A stretch of 64,000 nucleotides of DNA from Serripes groenlandicus (taxonomy: Eukaryota; Mollusca; Bivalvia; Cardiida; Cardiidae): the NCBI GenBank assembly GCA_031761405.1, contig JASEVX010000010.1:14503800-14567799 (forward strand), given 5' to 3'. Below are positions 34,539 through 45,741 of this stretch, piece by piece (positions within the stretch are counted from its first letter, which is position 1; each line of letters opens with the position of its first letter). A model generated the notes under the pieces. It saw only the letters and a program-made list of their open reading frames with translations, made no database searches and was not told where the DNA came from. Made by a program: the position numbers and the translations under genes.

Positions 34539-36293
34539 TTAGTAATCTGTAGGGATTGTAGTCCACACAATATGGTGATCAGTATATGGGACTGGAAATG
34601 AATGTCCTTGAATGGCTGAATTTGATGTGAGGATGAAATCAAGCGTCCTTCCATGGAAATGTGTTGGTTGGTTGACAATGTTTTGAAGGCTATGCTGCCG
34701 AAGAATATTCTGGAAAGCTGGTGAATCGTGATCAATGTTGAAGTCACCAAGGACAAGGAGATTTGAAGTATGTGGTTCGAGGAACCGAATAGTCCTATCA
34801 AGGTGGTTCACAAATTCTGAAATACGAACTGCAGGTGGTCGATACAGGACTGCTATTGTGGTTGGAGAGTTAAGTGACTGTATGCGGATAGCTAAAACCT
34901 GGCATGTATCATGTGAAGGTGCATTTGTAACACAAGCAGAAAGAGAGTTTGCAACATACATTGCTAGTCCATGATTTGTTGGTTTGGAATAAAGGTTATA
35001 TCCATCGATGTTGTGGTGATTGTTTGTAGAACAGACATGTGTCTCAGAGACACAGATGATACTGAGAATACTGAGTGCTTGGTCATGTCTCATATCTTCT
35101 GCATGCTTATTAAGCGACCTGATGTTGATATGTCCAATATGTGTACCTGCGGTTTCAGCCCTTTTAAGTGGATGCATCCATAAGAAACAGGATTCGCTTT
35201 TCATGCGTGACATTTCAGCTGCTGCTTGTTTGTTGATTTTTATGTCTGTCTCACAGAAATTGACCAGCTGAATTCCTTGCCTGGATGTTGCTCTGCTGAG
35301 CATAGTGTATGCAAGGCCTTGAGCTGTTGGGAAGCGCTTTTGCTTGGTGAAGTCTGCAACCATAAACGGGTAGGTGCTTCCCTGGGACTTGTGTGCCGTC
35401 AATCCATATGCTAAAACTATAGGAAACATGCGCCTCTCTACAGGCACCGAGCAGTTTGATGCCAGAATGAACTTCACAGTAATGGATTCCACTGCTACTG
35501 CATTCCTCAAATGTAGTGGTGAATTTTTTTTCTTATCTTTTCCGATTAAATCATTGTCAAATTTCAAATAATTTTTTCCATTTAAGGGCGCATTAGCTGG
35601 TATATCATAATCTACCAAGGTGCCTATTATACCATTTACCAGATGGTCTGCTATATCATAATTCTTTGTCAACATCAAACGAGCACCTTTAGCATTAATG
35701 AGAGTAGAAGGTAACCCTCCTGTCTTGTAAATATTGTCATCCATTATTGATACTTTCTGCATGTTAGTGTGCAAGTCTCTTTTGCTGTCCTGTGCATTTA
35801 TTGTAATGTGTGGCAAGGGGAGATTCGCTAGTTTCGTGCGATTGTATTGAGATACTTGGTCATTGGTGATGTAAAGATGAACTGTATCTGATGGAAAATT
35901 GGAAGTGTCCGTCTTTTCTAACTGCTTTAAAGTATGTATGTCAGCATCTGTTGTTATTCCATTGCGCACACGGGATAAGATTTCTGCGAAGAATGGATCC
36001 CCTTTTTGTCTTATTATGTCTGTAAGCTCGTAAAATTGGAAAAGTTGCTGCCATAAAGATCCTCCAGGGACGCTGTAATTAGTGTTAGTACTAGGCTTGA
36101 AGACGGGACGATCACCTACAGGATTTAGCTGCATGAGGTCGCCAACTGCCAGGATAGAAACACCACCGAATGGAGTGGTTGATTGATCTTGAAATACGTG
36201 CTGGAGAGTTAAATCCAAATGTTCCAATGACGATCCTCCAAACATAGATATTTCATCTGCAATGATGACCTTCCTCGTCACTTTCTTCCTCAT
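34539..36293 (-). pseudogene. Helentron helicase (3' part) fused to an endonuclease domain
   Basis: 584-codon open frame. Helicase motifs: II VIIADEISMFG (residues 9-19), III ILAVGDLMQLNPV (47-59), V AYGLTAHKSQGSTY, VI YTMLSRATSRQG. The Walker A motif (GxxGxGKT) that should precede motif II is missing: the upstream frame ends in SSQSPKPQKH at 36296 and this frame begins at once with KKVTRKV, so a stretch carrying motif I was deleted with a frame change. From about residue 387 an endonuclease/exonuclease/phosphatase domain follows (HINIRSLNKH, VSETHV, LVLGDFNIDHDS, TLDFIL, YTDHHIVW), ending at 34539. In intact relatives the helicase unwinds donor DNA for rolling-circle transposition; here ATP binding would be lost. 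Confidence 0.88.
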
Positions 36294-36295
36294 TA

Positions 36296-37591
36296 ATGTT
36301 TTTGTGGCTTTGGGCTTTGAGAGGATCGTATGTTATAGTGTGCACAAAATTTGGCAAGACACAGGTCTTCCAAAGTATCAGGCCGATTTGTATACTTATC
36401 GTGAACACTTGGCAGGTAGATGTCAGTGTCATCATCCTCCATTCTCTCTAACATATGTCTTGGCTTTAACATTCGGGTCCGGTTTTCTTTCAAGTCTGTT
36501 TGTATGAAAACAACATCTGTGTTTGATTTTTTCAGAGGTAGTGGCAGGATCCTAGACACAGCCTCGTGTTCTGAAACCTCTCTTGACTTTCTGAACACAT
36601 TTCCAATATCTTTCAGAGCGTCGCGCATGTTCTTATCAACTGCTTCTTTACACGCTTTCCTCATGAGTTCGCTCATATTTCGTTCAGGCTTACACATGTA
36701 AGATGTCGGATAAGCAATGCATGCCCAGATGTTGGTGATAAACTGGATATCCATGTTGGACCGTAGAGCTTTCAGTATGTTGGGATTGTAGTTGTTGATA
36801 CATATTTCACTGATTTATCTTTCCATAATCACTGACGTTCTTCTTTGTGCAGTTTTTAGGGCAGTGATGTATTCCTGTTCAGATATTCCGACATTCTTTA
36901 AAATGTCTGTAAGAGTAACATTTCCACCTCTTTCCTGAGACAGAGCTTTGTACACCTTACTTTGAATGTCCTGGGCATTCTTTTTCAAAGCTGTCACATT
37001 CTCTCTATCTGGTATTCTCGAAACAACTGTTTTAGGTGCTGGTGCACGTGGATATCCAAATCGACATTTTGTGTTCTTTTTCTTACAGGTGCGGGTGTGA
37101 TGGTGCATCTGCCTTGAGGTCACTAAATTGCGAAGTGGATCACCTTCTGGTGGGATTTTACATTTTATATGGGTATCTATAAAGGCAACACAAACATCAT
37201 CTTTATCTCTGTCTATTTGAGGAGCATCTTTGATGTGTAAAGCAGAATGGAAATGTTCTGTGCCACGGCCCTGCATTTCTTTTCTCCGATCAAAGTTAAG
37301 TACTTGTCCTTGATGTAACCTACTATGTAAAAATATATGGGAATTAAATATGTTTAAACTAAGTACTTGTCCAATAGGATGTGCACCGCTAAGGATAACT
37401 TTGGACCACAACTGTTCAAATATATAATCAATATGACGTGCAACTGTCACTGGATTTCTTTGGAGCCATTGTCTTTTAGTACTCCAATCCATGGCCGCAA
37501 TGTCTTCTTCTGTTAGAATTGTACCATATTGTCTTGCTACCACCTGAATGACCTCTGGCCAGTGGAATTCTGCTGCTGATCCTGTTAGGAA
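36296..37591 (-). pseudogene. Helentron Rep region (HUH and YY) with internal stop
   Basis: Begins right after the LINE insertion (SAAEFHWPEVIQVVARQYG) and reads the Helitron N-domain (NPVTVARHIDYIFEQLW) and the Rep motif GRGTEHFHSALHIKD, with HFH as the HUH metal-binding pair (codons 37255-37247). Then comes the Cys/His segment RQMHHHTRTCKKKNTKCRFG. A TAA at 36815-36817 interrupts the frame after VIMER. The same frame continues with NNYNPNILKALRS and AYPTSYMCKPE, whose two tyrosines (codons 36712 and 36700) fit the Rep catalytic pair. It ends at a stop at 36293-36295 where the helicase deletion lies. Apart from the one nonsense codon the nickase residues are all present. Confidence 0.85.
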
Positions 37592-37871
37592 TGAATGAAT
37601 GAATGAATGGTGTTTTAAGGCCCGTCGACAACTAAGGTCATTTTGGGCGCTTAATAATTTACTTAATGTAAATGGTGAAATAATCAAACATGATGTATGC
37701 GATACCTAAAATATATATAAAATAACATGTAAGCCAATGTAAAATAAGATATAGGCAAAAAAGCCCAACATTACTATGTACTACTTAACATGAAGATAAA
37801 TAATATCAAAGGAAATGTGGAACATGATCTGTAAAAGTAATGCATGTGCAAAAGCACGATTTAAGAAATAA

Positions 37872-40800
37872 TCATATCTTATTAAAAATATTAATTTCCC
37901 TAAGGAAATCAAATAAAAGTGCCGGTTTGACAGACTCAAAGAGCTGACGCATACTTTGAGCCTTGAAAAATCTATCACGTATTGGGGCGAAATCAGCACA
38001 TTCCAGAAGAATGTGTTGTACTGAAAGTTGTGTATAACATGGAATACATTGAGGTGCTTCCTCACCTTTCAGTAAGTATGCATGAGTTAACCATGTGTGT
38101 CCAATGCGTAAACGAGCAAGAACAATTTCTTCTCGGCGAATGGATCGTAAAGCTTGCAGCCACTCACCAAGTACTGGCTTGATTGAGTGGAGTTTATTAT
38201 TCACTTGCTCATTCCAATCACTTTGCCAATCATCGTATAGTAAAACGTTTATTAAAGGTTTAAAATCAAAATGAGGTATTTTAAATGGCAAGATATCTTG
38301 TGAAAGAGCAGATTTTGCTGCCAAGTCAGCTTGTTCATTACCGCGAATACCCATATGACTGGGGATCCAGCAAAATACTACATTCGCTGTAGCACATATA
38401 TATGATAGTTTGGAGAGGAGATTAACAACAAGAGGATTTTTAATTTTCTCATTCTGAAGTGCCTGCATAGCAGACAATGAGTCGGTAAATATAATGTACC
38501 GCCAATAACCTTCTGATTTAATAAAGTCCAAAGCTAAATCTATTGCCTTTAACTCGGCGGAAAAAATAGAAGAATTATCTGGTAGTCGAAATGTTATAAC
38601 ATCGCCATCAGGAACTGCGGCAGCAGCTGCCCTTTTGCCATCCTTAGAACCATCCGTATAAATACGCTCAAAGTTATAATATGTATTTTTAATTTCAATA
38701 TACTTGGATTTAAAAACAATAGGATCTGTGCAAGCCTTTTTATCGGTCGCAAGATCATAAATGAAGGATGGACTATCTAGAGTCCAAGGTGGAGAATCTG
38801 AAATCTCCTGCCTCGCGATGTCCTCAAGATCAACATCAAGCCTTGCGACGTCTGGACCGTAACGGATACCAAAAGGCGGTATTACCCGTTCCTTCTTTAA
38901 AAATAATTCCTTGTATAAAGGGTTGAAAACAACTCTATGAGTGGGATTTGAAGGATTAGACTTAAGTTTTAAAAAATACTGCATAGCTAGTTTTTTTCGG
39001 CGTAAATTTAACGATGGTTCATTGGCTTCTACGTAGAGACTTTTGACAGGCGATGTTCGAAAAGCGCCCAAGGCTAGCCGTAACCCCTGATGGTGAATTG
39101 TATCAAGTGTTGCAATGTATGACTTTCGTGCTGAGCCATAAACAATACATGCGTAGTCTAATTTAGATCGTATTAATGACCTGTAAAGTCTTAAGAGGAC
39201 TTTACGGTCAGCACCCCAATCCATGTGGGAAACAACGCGTAAAAGATTTAATGCTTTCTGGCATTTATTTCTAAGATATTTAATATGAAGAACAAAAGTC
39301 AGTTTCGGATCGAATAATAGACCAAGGAATTTAAATTCAGACACAACGTCAATAAGAGTGCCATCTAGTGTTAAATCAGGATCTAGGTGGTGTTTACGAA
39401 GTTGACAAAAGTGCATACATTTGGTCTTGCTTTTAGAGAATTTAAAGCCATTTTCGTTTGACCATTTTTGCAAATTATTCAAAACTTGTTGCAATTGTCT
39501 TTCAATTGTATGCATATGTTTTGATCTGTAGCAAATACAGAAATCATCAACATATAGAAAACATTCATCTCCAGGGTTAACTGATTTGATAATGTTATTA
39601 ATCTTCACACTAAAAAGTGTTACAGAAAGAATGCATCCCTGGGGAACACCCATTTCCTGTTCATGTGGATCAGACAAAGTATCACCAACACGAACTTTGA
39701 ACTGACGTTCATTTAAAAAAGCAGAAATGAAATAAGCAAGGCGACCTCTTATGCCAAAATCATAGAGGTCATTCATAATACCATATTTCCAGGTAGTGTC
39801 ATATGCACTTTCTAAGTCAAAGAAGACGGAGACAACGTGCTCCTTTTTAATGAATGCTTCTCTGATAAAAGTTTCAAAACGGATCAAATGATCCACTGTA
39901 CTTCTATGTTTACGAAAACCAGACTGGAAAGTAGTAATAAGTTTGTTCTTTTCGAGAAACCAAACAAGTCTGTCGTTCACCATTCTTTCCATGGTTTTAC
40001 ATATACAGCTAGTTAAGGCTATAGGACGATAATTCCCAGGATTAGTTGTATCTTTACCAGGCTTGGGAATTGGAATAACGATGGCCTCTTTCCAAGATCT
40101 CGGAAGATTTCCCGTTCGCCAAACCTGATTATAGACGTCAAGTAAACAAGAAAGGGACCGGAAAGGTAAATGTTTAATCAGTTGATAATGTATATCATCT
40201 GAACCCGCAGCGGTATCATGGCACTTCTTGAGAGCCGACTTTAATTCTTTTAACGTAAAAGCTTTATTGTAGGCCTCTTCATTTTTCGATTTAAAGTTAA
40301 TTTTCCGTTTCTCCTTTTGCTTTTGAAATTTTTGAAACTTTGGAGAATAGTTTGAAGAGGACGACTTTTGTGCAAAGGAATCTGCCAACGTGTTGGCAAT
40401 ATCCTTCTTTGAGGTGGTGATACTGTCTGAGGTGCTCAGATGATTCACACTAAGCGAACTGCTCTTTCCTTTTATTTTCCTTATCATGTCCCATGTCTTT
40501 TTGACAGATGATCTAGAATTTAATCTAGATACATACTGTCTCCAAGACGCACGTTTACTGTGCTTAATTGTTTTACGAGCTTTTGCTCTAGCTATTTTAA
40601 AGTATACATGATTTTGATGGGTTGGCCTCAGGTTAAACTGCCTTAGAGCCGATTTGCGTGTTCCTATAGCCTTTTTGCAATCCTCATCAAACCAAGGTTT
40701 GCGAGGGTGCTTTGGATTTGTCGAAGTTTGGGGAATTGCCTCTTTAGCAGCCTGATACATTAAAGAAGTAAATAGTTGTGTAGGATCATCACATTCCAAG

Positions 40801-41549
40801 AAAGCATCCGGATTAATGGAATGTTCACATCGCATCTGGAATAAATTCCAGTTCGCTTTGTGGAGCTTCCATCGTCTCGGACGCCCCAGGACAGATGGCC
40901 CAGTTTCAGTGATAATTATAGGGAAATGATCACTTCCATGAAGGTCGTCTTCCACCTTCCACTTAAAGTCAACAAATATATCAGGACTACAAATAGAAAG
41001 ATCAAGAGATGAGTAAGAACCAGTAGCAGGATGCAGATATGTGTGAGATTTATTATTCAAAATACAAAGGTCATGTTTAAAAATAAAATCTTCTAATAGT
41101 TGGCCTTTTTTATTGGTGTCTCTACATCCCCACAACGTATTGTGTGAATTGAAGTCACCAACTATCATAAAAGGTGTTGGAAGCTGATTGACAAGTTCAA
41201 CGAGCTTGTCTGTATCAAGTGGCTGACTTGGCGGAAGATACAAAGAGCATAAGGTAATTGTTTTGCTCAATGAAATTCTTACCGCAGTTGCCTGCAGAGT
41301 TGTAGTAAGTGAGACTAAGCTATGGGGAACAGAGTTGTTAACAACTATTGCTACCCCACCACAAGCTCGAGCATTTGCATCAGATGTTTTATGATAACAT
41401 GAATGATATTTAAGAGAAAGACTATCATTATCTTTTAAAAATGTTTCTTGTAAGCATATAGCTACTGGTTTATTTTCATTAACTAGAAGAGACAATTCCT
41501 CAAAATTGGCTTTAAAGCCACGACAGTTCCACTGGATTATGGAATTCAT
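37872..41549 (-). CDS. LINE ORF2: endonuclease, reverse transcriptase, RNase H
   Basis: 1225 codons, uninterrupted. Residues 1-215: apurinic-type endonuclease that nicks the target (QWNCRG 6-11, QETF 34-37, GDFNSH 131-136, SDHFP 206-210). About 490-760: reverse transcriptase (PKPGKDTTNPGNYRPI, FFDLESAYD 576-584, MGVPQGCILS 633-642, YVDD 666-669). About 955-1085: RNase H with acidic residues D966 (TDGSK), E999 (SAELKA), D1023 (TDSLSA) and D1075 (EQADLAAK). A Cys/His segment (CIPCYTQ...HILLEC) lies near the C-terminus. The start overlaps the ORF1 stop as ATGA (41549-41546), suggesting coupled reinitiation. All catalytic residues I can place are present, so it may be enzymatically competent. Confidence 0.93.
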   Translation of the reverse strand: MNSIIQWNCRGFKANFEELSLLVNENKPVAICLQETFLKDNDSLSLKYHSCYHKTSDANARACGGVAIVVNNSVPHSLVSLTTTLQATAVRISLSKTITLCSLYLPPSQPLDTDKLVELVNQLPTPFMIVGDFNSHNTLWGCRDTNKKGQLLEDFIFKHDLCILNNKSHTYLHPATGSYSSLDLSICSPDIFVDFKWKVEDDLHGSDHFPIIITETGPSVLGRPRRWKLHKANWNLFQMRCEHSINPDAFLECDDPTQLFTSLMYQAAKEAIPQTSTNPKHPRKPWFDEDCKKAIGTRKSALRQFNLRPTHQNHVYFKIARAKARKTIKHSKRASWRQYVSRLNSRSSVKKTWDMIRKIKGKSSSLSVNHLSTSDSITTSKKDIANTLADSFAQKSSSSNYSPKFQKFQKQKEKRKINFKSKNEEAYNKAFTLKELKSALKKCHDTAAGSDDIHYQLIKHLPFRSLSCLLDVYNQVWRTGNLPRSWKEAIVIPIPKPGKDTTNPGNYRPIALTSCICKTMERMVNDRLVWFLEKNKLITTFQSGFRKHRSTVDHLIRFETFIREAFIKKEHVVSVFFDLESAYDTTWKYGIMNDLYDFGIRGRLAYFISAFLNERQFKVRVGDTLSDPHEQEMGVPQGCILSVTLFSVKINNIIKSVNPGDECFLYVDDFCICYRSKHMHTIERQLQQVLNNLQKWSNENGFKFSKSKTKCMHFCQLRKHHLDPDLTLDGTLIDVVSEFKFLGLLFDPKLTFVLHIKYLRNKCQKALNLLRVVSHMDWGADRKVLLRLYRSLIRSKLDYACIVYGSARKSYIATLDTIHHQGLRLALGAFRTSPVKSLYVEANEPSLNLRRKKLAMQYFLKLKSNPSNPTHRVVFNPLYKELFLKKERVIPPFGIRYGPDVARLDVDLEDIARQEISDSPPWTLDSPSFIYDLATDKKACTDPIVFKSKYIEIKNTYYNFERIYTDGSKDGKRAAAAAVPDGDVITFRLPDNSSIFSAELKAIDLALDFIKSEGYWRYIIFTDSLSAMQALQNEKIKNPLVVNLLSKLSYICATANVVFCWIPSHMGIRGNEQADLAAKSALSQDILPFKIPHFDFKPLINVLLYDDWQSDWNEQVNNKLHSIKPVLGEWLQALRSIRREEIVLARLRIGHTWLTHAYLLKGEEAPQCIPCYTQLSVQHILLECADFAPIRDRFFKAQSMRQLFESVKPALLFDFLREINIFNKI

Positions 41550-43134
41550 TTCGGAAGTCCTTTGAATACAGGTTCACATATTTTGATTTCAGCTACCGAA
41601 GTCTGCCAGGAATCAATATTATGATTCCAGTCATCTTTCAGATCCGACCATGGACTAGGAGACTCAGTTTCCTGTGTCTCCATGTCATCCAATTTCTCAT
41701 AACGGTTTTTAATTTTAGTTGTAGAGTCACTTGTATTATCTAATTGAACTTTAATTTTTCTAGATCTTTGTTTCTCAAAGCCTTCAGCATCGGGCTTTGA
41801 GATTGATTTCGACCTAGGTTTGTTTTGTTGGTTTGGTTTAAGTGAAATAATTGAAGTTTTATTGGTATCAGGTGATTTACTTGTATGTTTTGAAATGTCT
41901 TTAACGGTAGAAGATTTATTTATTTTTGAAGAAGTTTCATTTTGTTTTGAAGGTTTTGAAGAAGGTATATTTTGTTTTAAATTAGAATCATTTTGTTTTG
42001 AAGAAGATTCATTTTGTTTTGAAGAAGAATCATTCTGTTTTGAACATGATTCATTTTGTTTTGAAGAAGATTCATTTTGTTTGGAAGAGGTGGCTTTTTT
42101 AGTTGATGGTAACGATGAATGTGAAGAAGTAGAGGGCTGTTCATCTGACATAATTGCTTTTAATTGCAGACTGATGTCAGGAAATTTTTCAGATAAAACC
42201 TTCAAAAGGAGTTGGCATGTTGTACATTCCTTTGACTGTGGCGGTGGTCTGTTAACAGGAGTGACAGTTGGTCTTGTTTTATTGGCAAAACTGCTGTCTC
42301 CTTGAAAACTCGCTTGAGTGTTTTGCCGCTGAGCAACAATCCTCTTGGCCTCCACAAAACTAACATTCTGCTTATACTTTACACTAAGAATGTCTTTCTG
42401 TGTAAGCCAAAAGGAACATTCCTTTGAACTTGTAGCGTGATTAAGACCACAATTAGCACATTTGACCGAATTGGTACAGGCAGAGATTTGATGATCGGCA
42501 CCAGCAAGAGAACATTTACCACATACTGGAATGCCGTTACATTTATCTTCATGATGTCCAAACTTTTGGCAACGATAACAGCGCAAGGGATTGGGTACGT
42601 AGCAATCAACCTTGACTATTTGGATGCCAATTTTAATCTCTTTTGGCACAATTGGATGATTAAAAGTTAAAATGTAAGTGTTGGAAGGTTTCCCAACACC
42701 ATCTCTGAAATATTGCATTCTTTTGACATCTGTAACACATTGACTTTTAAATTTTCAATTATTTCATCAGTTTCGCAATTTTCAAGATCCCTGCATCTTA
42801 TGACACCCTTTGATGAATTCAAAAAAGGATGAGCAGATATTTTGACAGGGACCTTAAAAAATACGTCTTGTTTCAAAAGATTAATAGATTGCTGTTTAGT
42901 GGATATTTCAACAAGTAGAGAACCGTCTTTTAAACTTTTTACTGATGTAGGTGTACCAATAACACTTGAAAGTTGCTTCTCAATTACGAAAGGAGAGAGC
43001 TTTGTTATGATTTTATTTTCTTCTGTCGATTTGATTAATAAGAATCTAGGAAAAGTAGAACTTGACCGATGATTTTCATCACCGGAATCTGAATCATCAG
43101 ATCGGTAACGCTTGGCGTTTCTTTGGTTGGCCAT
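41546..43134 (-). pseudogene. LINE ORF1 (zinc-knuckle protein) with a single frameshift
   Basis: ATGGCC start at 43134; stop TGA at 41548-41546. The first part (MANQRNAKRYRSDDSDSGDE...) runs to about 42745, where one base is missing in an A-rich stretch relative to the other copy (GAAAATTTAAAA followed directly by GTCAA). The frame then continues from VTDVKRMQYFRDG to the end. Knuckles: CYRCQKFGHHEDKC, CGKCSLAGADHQISAC, CANCGLNHATSSKEC, then CTTCQLLLKVLSEKF. A low-complexity region of eight or so SSKQNE-type repeats follows. The protein would bind LINE RNA. The single-base defect could be a recent mutation or a sequencing error in a homopolymer. Confidence 0.88.
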
Positions 43135-43738
43135 GTTAAGTTTTGATAGTTTCATCGGTGGTGTCCTTCACCCGCCACGGAGCCCAACAAGGGGACATAT
43201 TCCGGGGATATCCATCTCGGTCTACGCCAAAGTTACACCACCGACATACTCGTCTAGAACAGACTAAATTGAGCAACTGATATTTAATGTGGTATCCGAC
43301 CAAGCATGGACTACCATAAGAAAGTGAACGATCGTCAATCAAACATCTATTTTAACCGATTGACCCTGAAGCCACTGCCTTCTGATACACCTTTTCTCAA
43401 ATGTAAAAGGGTACACATATTTATGAAATAACATATTTCGTAAAAAGTTAATATAAGAAAATGTAACTAAATAAAGGGTATCAGGGCTAAACGTGACCAG
43501 CCGATTGATCAGGGCGGGCCTTCCTGACCTCCCGTTTAACCCAACTCAAGGCCAAAGCAGTGTATTGAAGAATCGGAGTTTAAAATTGCCATACTCCGAC
43601 CCTACTCAACTACCAGGATCCCATCATCAGACGACACGGGTTGCAGCTCACGGCAAACGAGCAGGCACAGTGGTGGATTTCTACCACTCTGTAGTGCGAC
43701 AGCTGGGCTATTTCTAACCCCCCGCCCAGCTGGGGGGA
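43135..43738 (-). promoter_or_regulatory. LINE 5' untranslated region with GC-rich palindromic start
   Basis: About 600 bp shared with 24620-25223 of the older copy. The first 21 bases read T then CCCCCCAGCTGGGCGGGGGG, a strong hairpin-forming palindrome at the exact 5' terminus in both copies. It presumably holds the internal promoter expected of such LINEs; no promoter motif is identified. Confidence 0.55.
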
Positions 43739-43752
43739 GATCCTGTTAGGAA

Positions 43753-45741
43753 GAAGGTATATGGTCCAAATTGTCGAAGTTTAGCAAGCATGTCCAGCTG
43801 CATGTGTTGCCAATACTGTGGGGTTGCACGGATGTTTTTGAATGTTGTGTATAACTGATCTTGTTTTAAAAGTCTATGAAACCTTGATGGATCGTTAAGT
43901 TGTCCAGCCGTGATATGATGAAAATAGGATTTTCTTGTTGTAATGGAAATTGTGTTTTCCAAAAATGACTTTTCAAGAACATCCAGCATTTGAAATATAT
44001 ATTCAGGGCATTCAGCAAAGCGGGTGTCTTTATTTAGAAGCCGAACATTGGCATACTTTTTCTGTGATAGTTTCACCTTTCTTTGGACATTCAGGGTATT
44101 TATTCCAGTTGGGAATAAGTGAGGAAATGCCAGCGATTCCCAGTGAGGTACTTTGAATGCAGAGGTTGGAATCTTGCCTTCGGCTGGGGCTAAATGAAGT
44201 ACTTCATTAGCACCTATGTTTGGCCCATGCACAGGCTGAAAACAAGTGACTGAATTTAAGGCTTCCTTTTCCAAAATTTCCTCTCTGAACTCTGCAGGAG
44301 CTTCTTCTTCGACTTCATCATCACTATCATTTACAGTGTCTTTGTCTGCTGTATCTATTTGAGAGTTCTGCTGTTGTTCTGCATTGGAAGCTTCACTATT
44401 TTCTATTTGTGTCCTTGTGTCTGTTTCTTTGTCAGCTATCCCATGAGTTGGAAAATGGCTATCATTCGACCAATTCTGATTGACAGCTACATCAGAATAA
44501 TGCGGTGAATTAGTCTTCAGATATTGAAGTGCATTATTCATATACTGAGGTCTAATGCATTGTTTGTTAACTGCATGTTTATCAGAAAGTCTACGCTTCA
44601 ATGATAGAGTAATGATTTGTGAATCAGATGTAGGTCTTGGTAAATTATTTGTCACTTTTGTAATGTCTGAAGGAACTAAAATAACTTGTCCATTTAGACC
44701 ATGTTGTGCTCCTTTATGCAGTGCAACAATTTTCATGAAAGGAAGGATTTTGGATATGAGCTGAATCTCCAAAGGACATAAGTCACTCAACTGTGAAGGG
44801 ATAGTATCCACTGATAGTCCATTGGCCTGGCACTGAGCAGGCATGGATCCTTTTTTCAAGCAATTGTGACATTGTTTACATATCCAGTGATTTTTACTGC
44901 TGTCATCAGAAAAAGAGCAATATTCTTTCAAAGATGTTGTTGAAATCTTTGTGTAATGACATTGTTTGAAATGCACAACTGTTGTTCTATATAACATACG
45001 GCAACAACATACACATGTGAAGTGTGGTCCATTCTTGATCATGGTAAAGAAGTTCATTAAAGCTGCTGGTACTGTAATATTTTTTCGTTTGTCAGCTTTT
45101 CTCTGTTTATTTTGTTTCTGAGCTTTTGTTTTTTCTTTTTCATTTAGTGTTTCCCTCCGGGTTGAATGTTGTTTTGCATCTGCCTTTCGTATAACTGTTT
45201 TTTCTGTTTCACTCAACATTTTTCTTTGTTTTCTATGGTGCACTGTATCTGACTGTCGTAAAGTTTCTTTTTCTTTTTCACTAAGCGTTTTTCTTTGTTT
45301 TCTATGGTGCACTGTATCTGACTGTCGTAAAGTTTCTTTTTCTGTTTCACTAAGCGTTTTTCTTTGTTTTCTATGGTGCACTGTATCTGACTGTCGTAAA
45401 GTTTCTTTTTCTTTTTCACTAAGCGTTTTTCTTTGTTTTCTATGGTGCACTGTATCTGACTGTCGTAAAGTTTCTTTTTCTGTTTCACTAAGCGTTTTTC
45501 TTTGTTTTCTATGGTGCACTGTATCTGACTGTCGTAAAATTTCTTTTTCTGTTTCAGTAAGCGTTTGTCTTTGTTTTCTATGGTGCTCTGTATCTGACTG
45601 TCGTAAAGTTGCTTTTTCTTTTTCACTAAGCGTTTTTCTTTGTTTTCTATGGTGCTCTGTATGTGACTGTCGTAAAGTTTCTTTTTCTTTTTCACCAAGC
45701 GTTTTTCTTTGTTTTCTATGGTGCTCTGTATCTGACTGTCG
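43753..45741 (-). pseudogene. Helentron central region: repeat arm, zinc-rich segment and Helitron N-domain
   Basis: Open in one frame from the TGA at 45742-45744 down to the LINE insertion. It starts with HHRKQRKTLSEKEKETLRQS repeats, then a basic linker, then a Cys/His segment (FTCVCCCRMLYRTTVVHFKQC, WICKQCHNCLKKG) of the kind found N-terminal to animal Helitron proteins. An acidic region (DDEVEEEAPAEFREE) and the start of the Helitron N-domain follow (LHLAPAEGKIPTSAF, AFPHLFPTG, QYWQHMQLDMLAKLRQFG, TFFLTGS). The frame resumes on the other side of the LINE at 37591 without change of phase. Confidence 0.8.

Larger units (their letters stand above)
37592..43738 (-). mobile_element. Nearly intact full-length LINE (I/Nimb-like), inserted in the Helentron
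   Basis: 6147 bp on the minus strand. The 5' end at 43738 has the same GC-rich palindromic start as the copy at 24620; the 3' end is a short ATTC repeat at 37592-37611. Flanked by GATCCTGTTAGGAA at 43739-43752 and 37578-37591. Removing it with one duplication rejoins the Helentron frame (FFLTGS to SAAEFHW). ORF2 is open over 1225 codons; ORF1 carries one frameshift. The last ~70 bp match the tail of SINE family 2. Endonuclease plus reverse transcriptase plus RNase H, with a zinc-knuckle ORF1, places it in the I group; 'Nimb-like' is from general resemblance. Confidence 0.93.

Noticed and set aside
34735..35571. Overlapping + frames
   Set aside because: Antisense shadows of the Helentron helicase-endonuclease frame.
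37781..38065. 94-codon minus frame
   Set aside because: Alternative frame of the LINE ORF2 C-terminus and 3' untranslated region.
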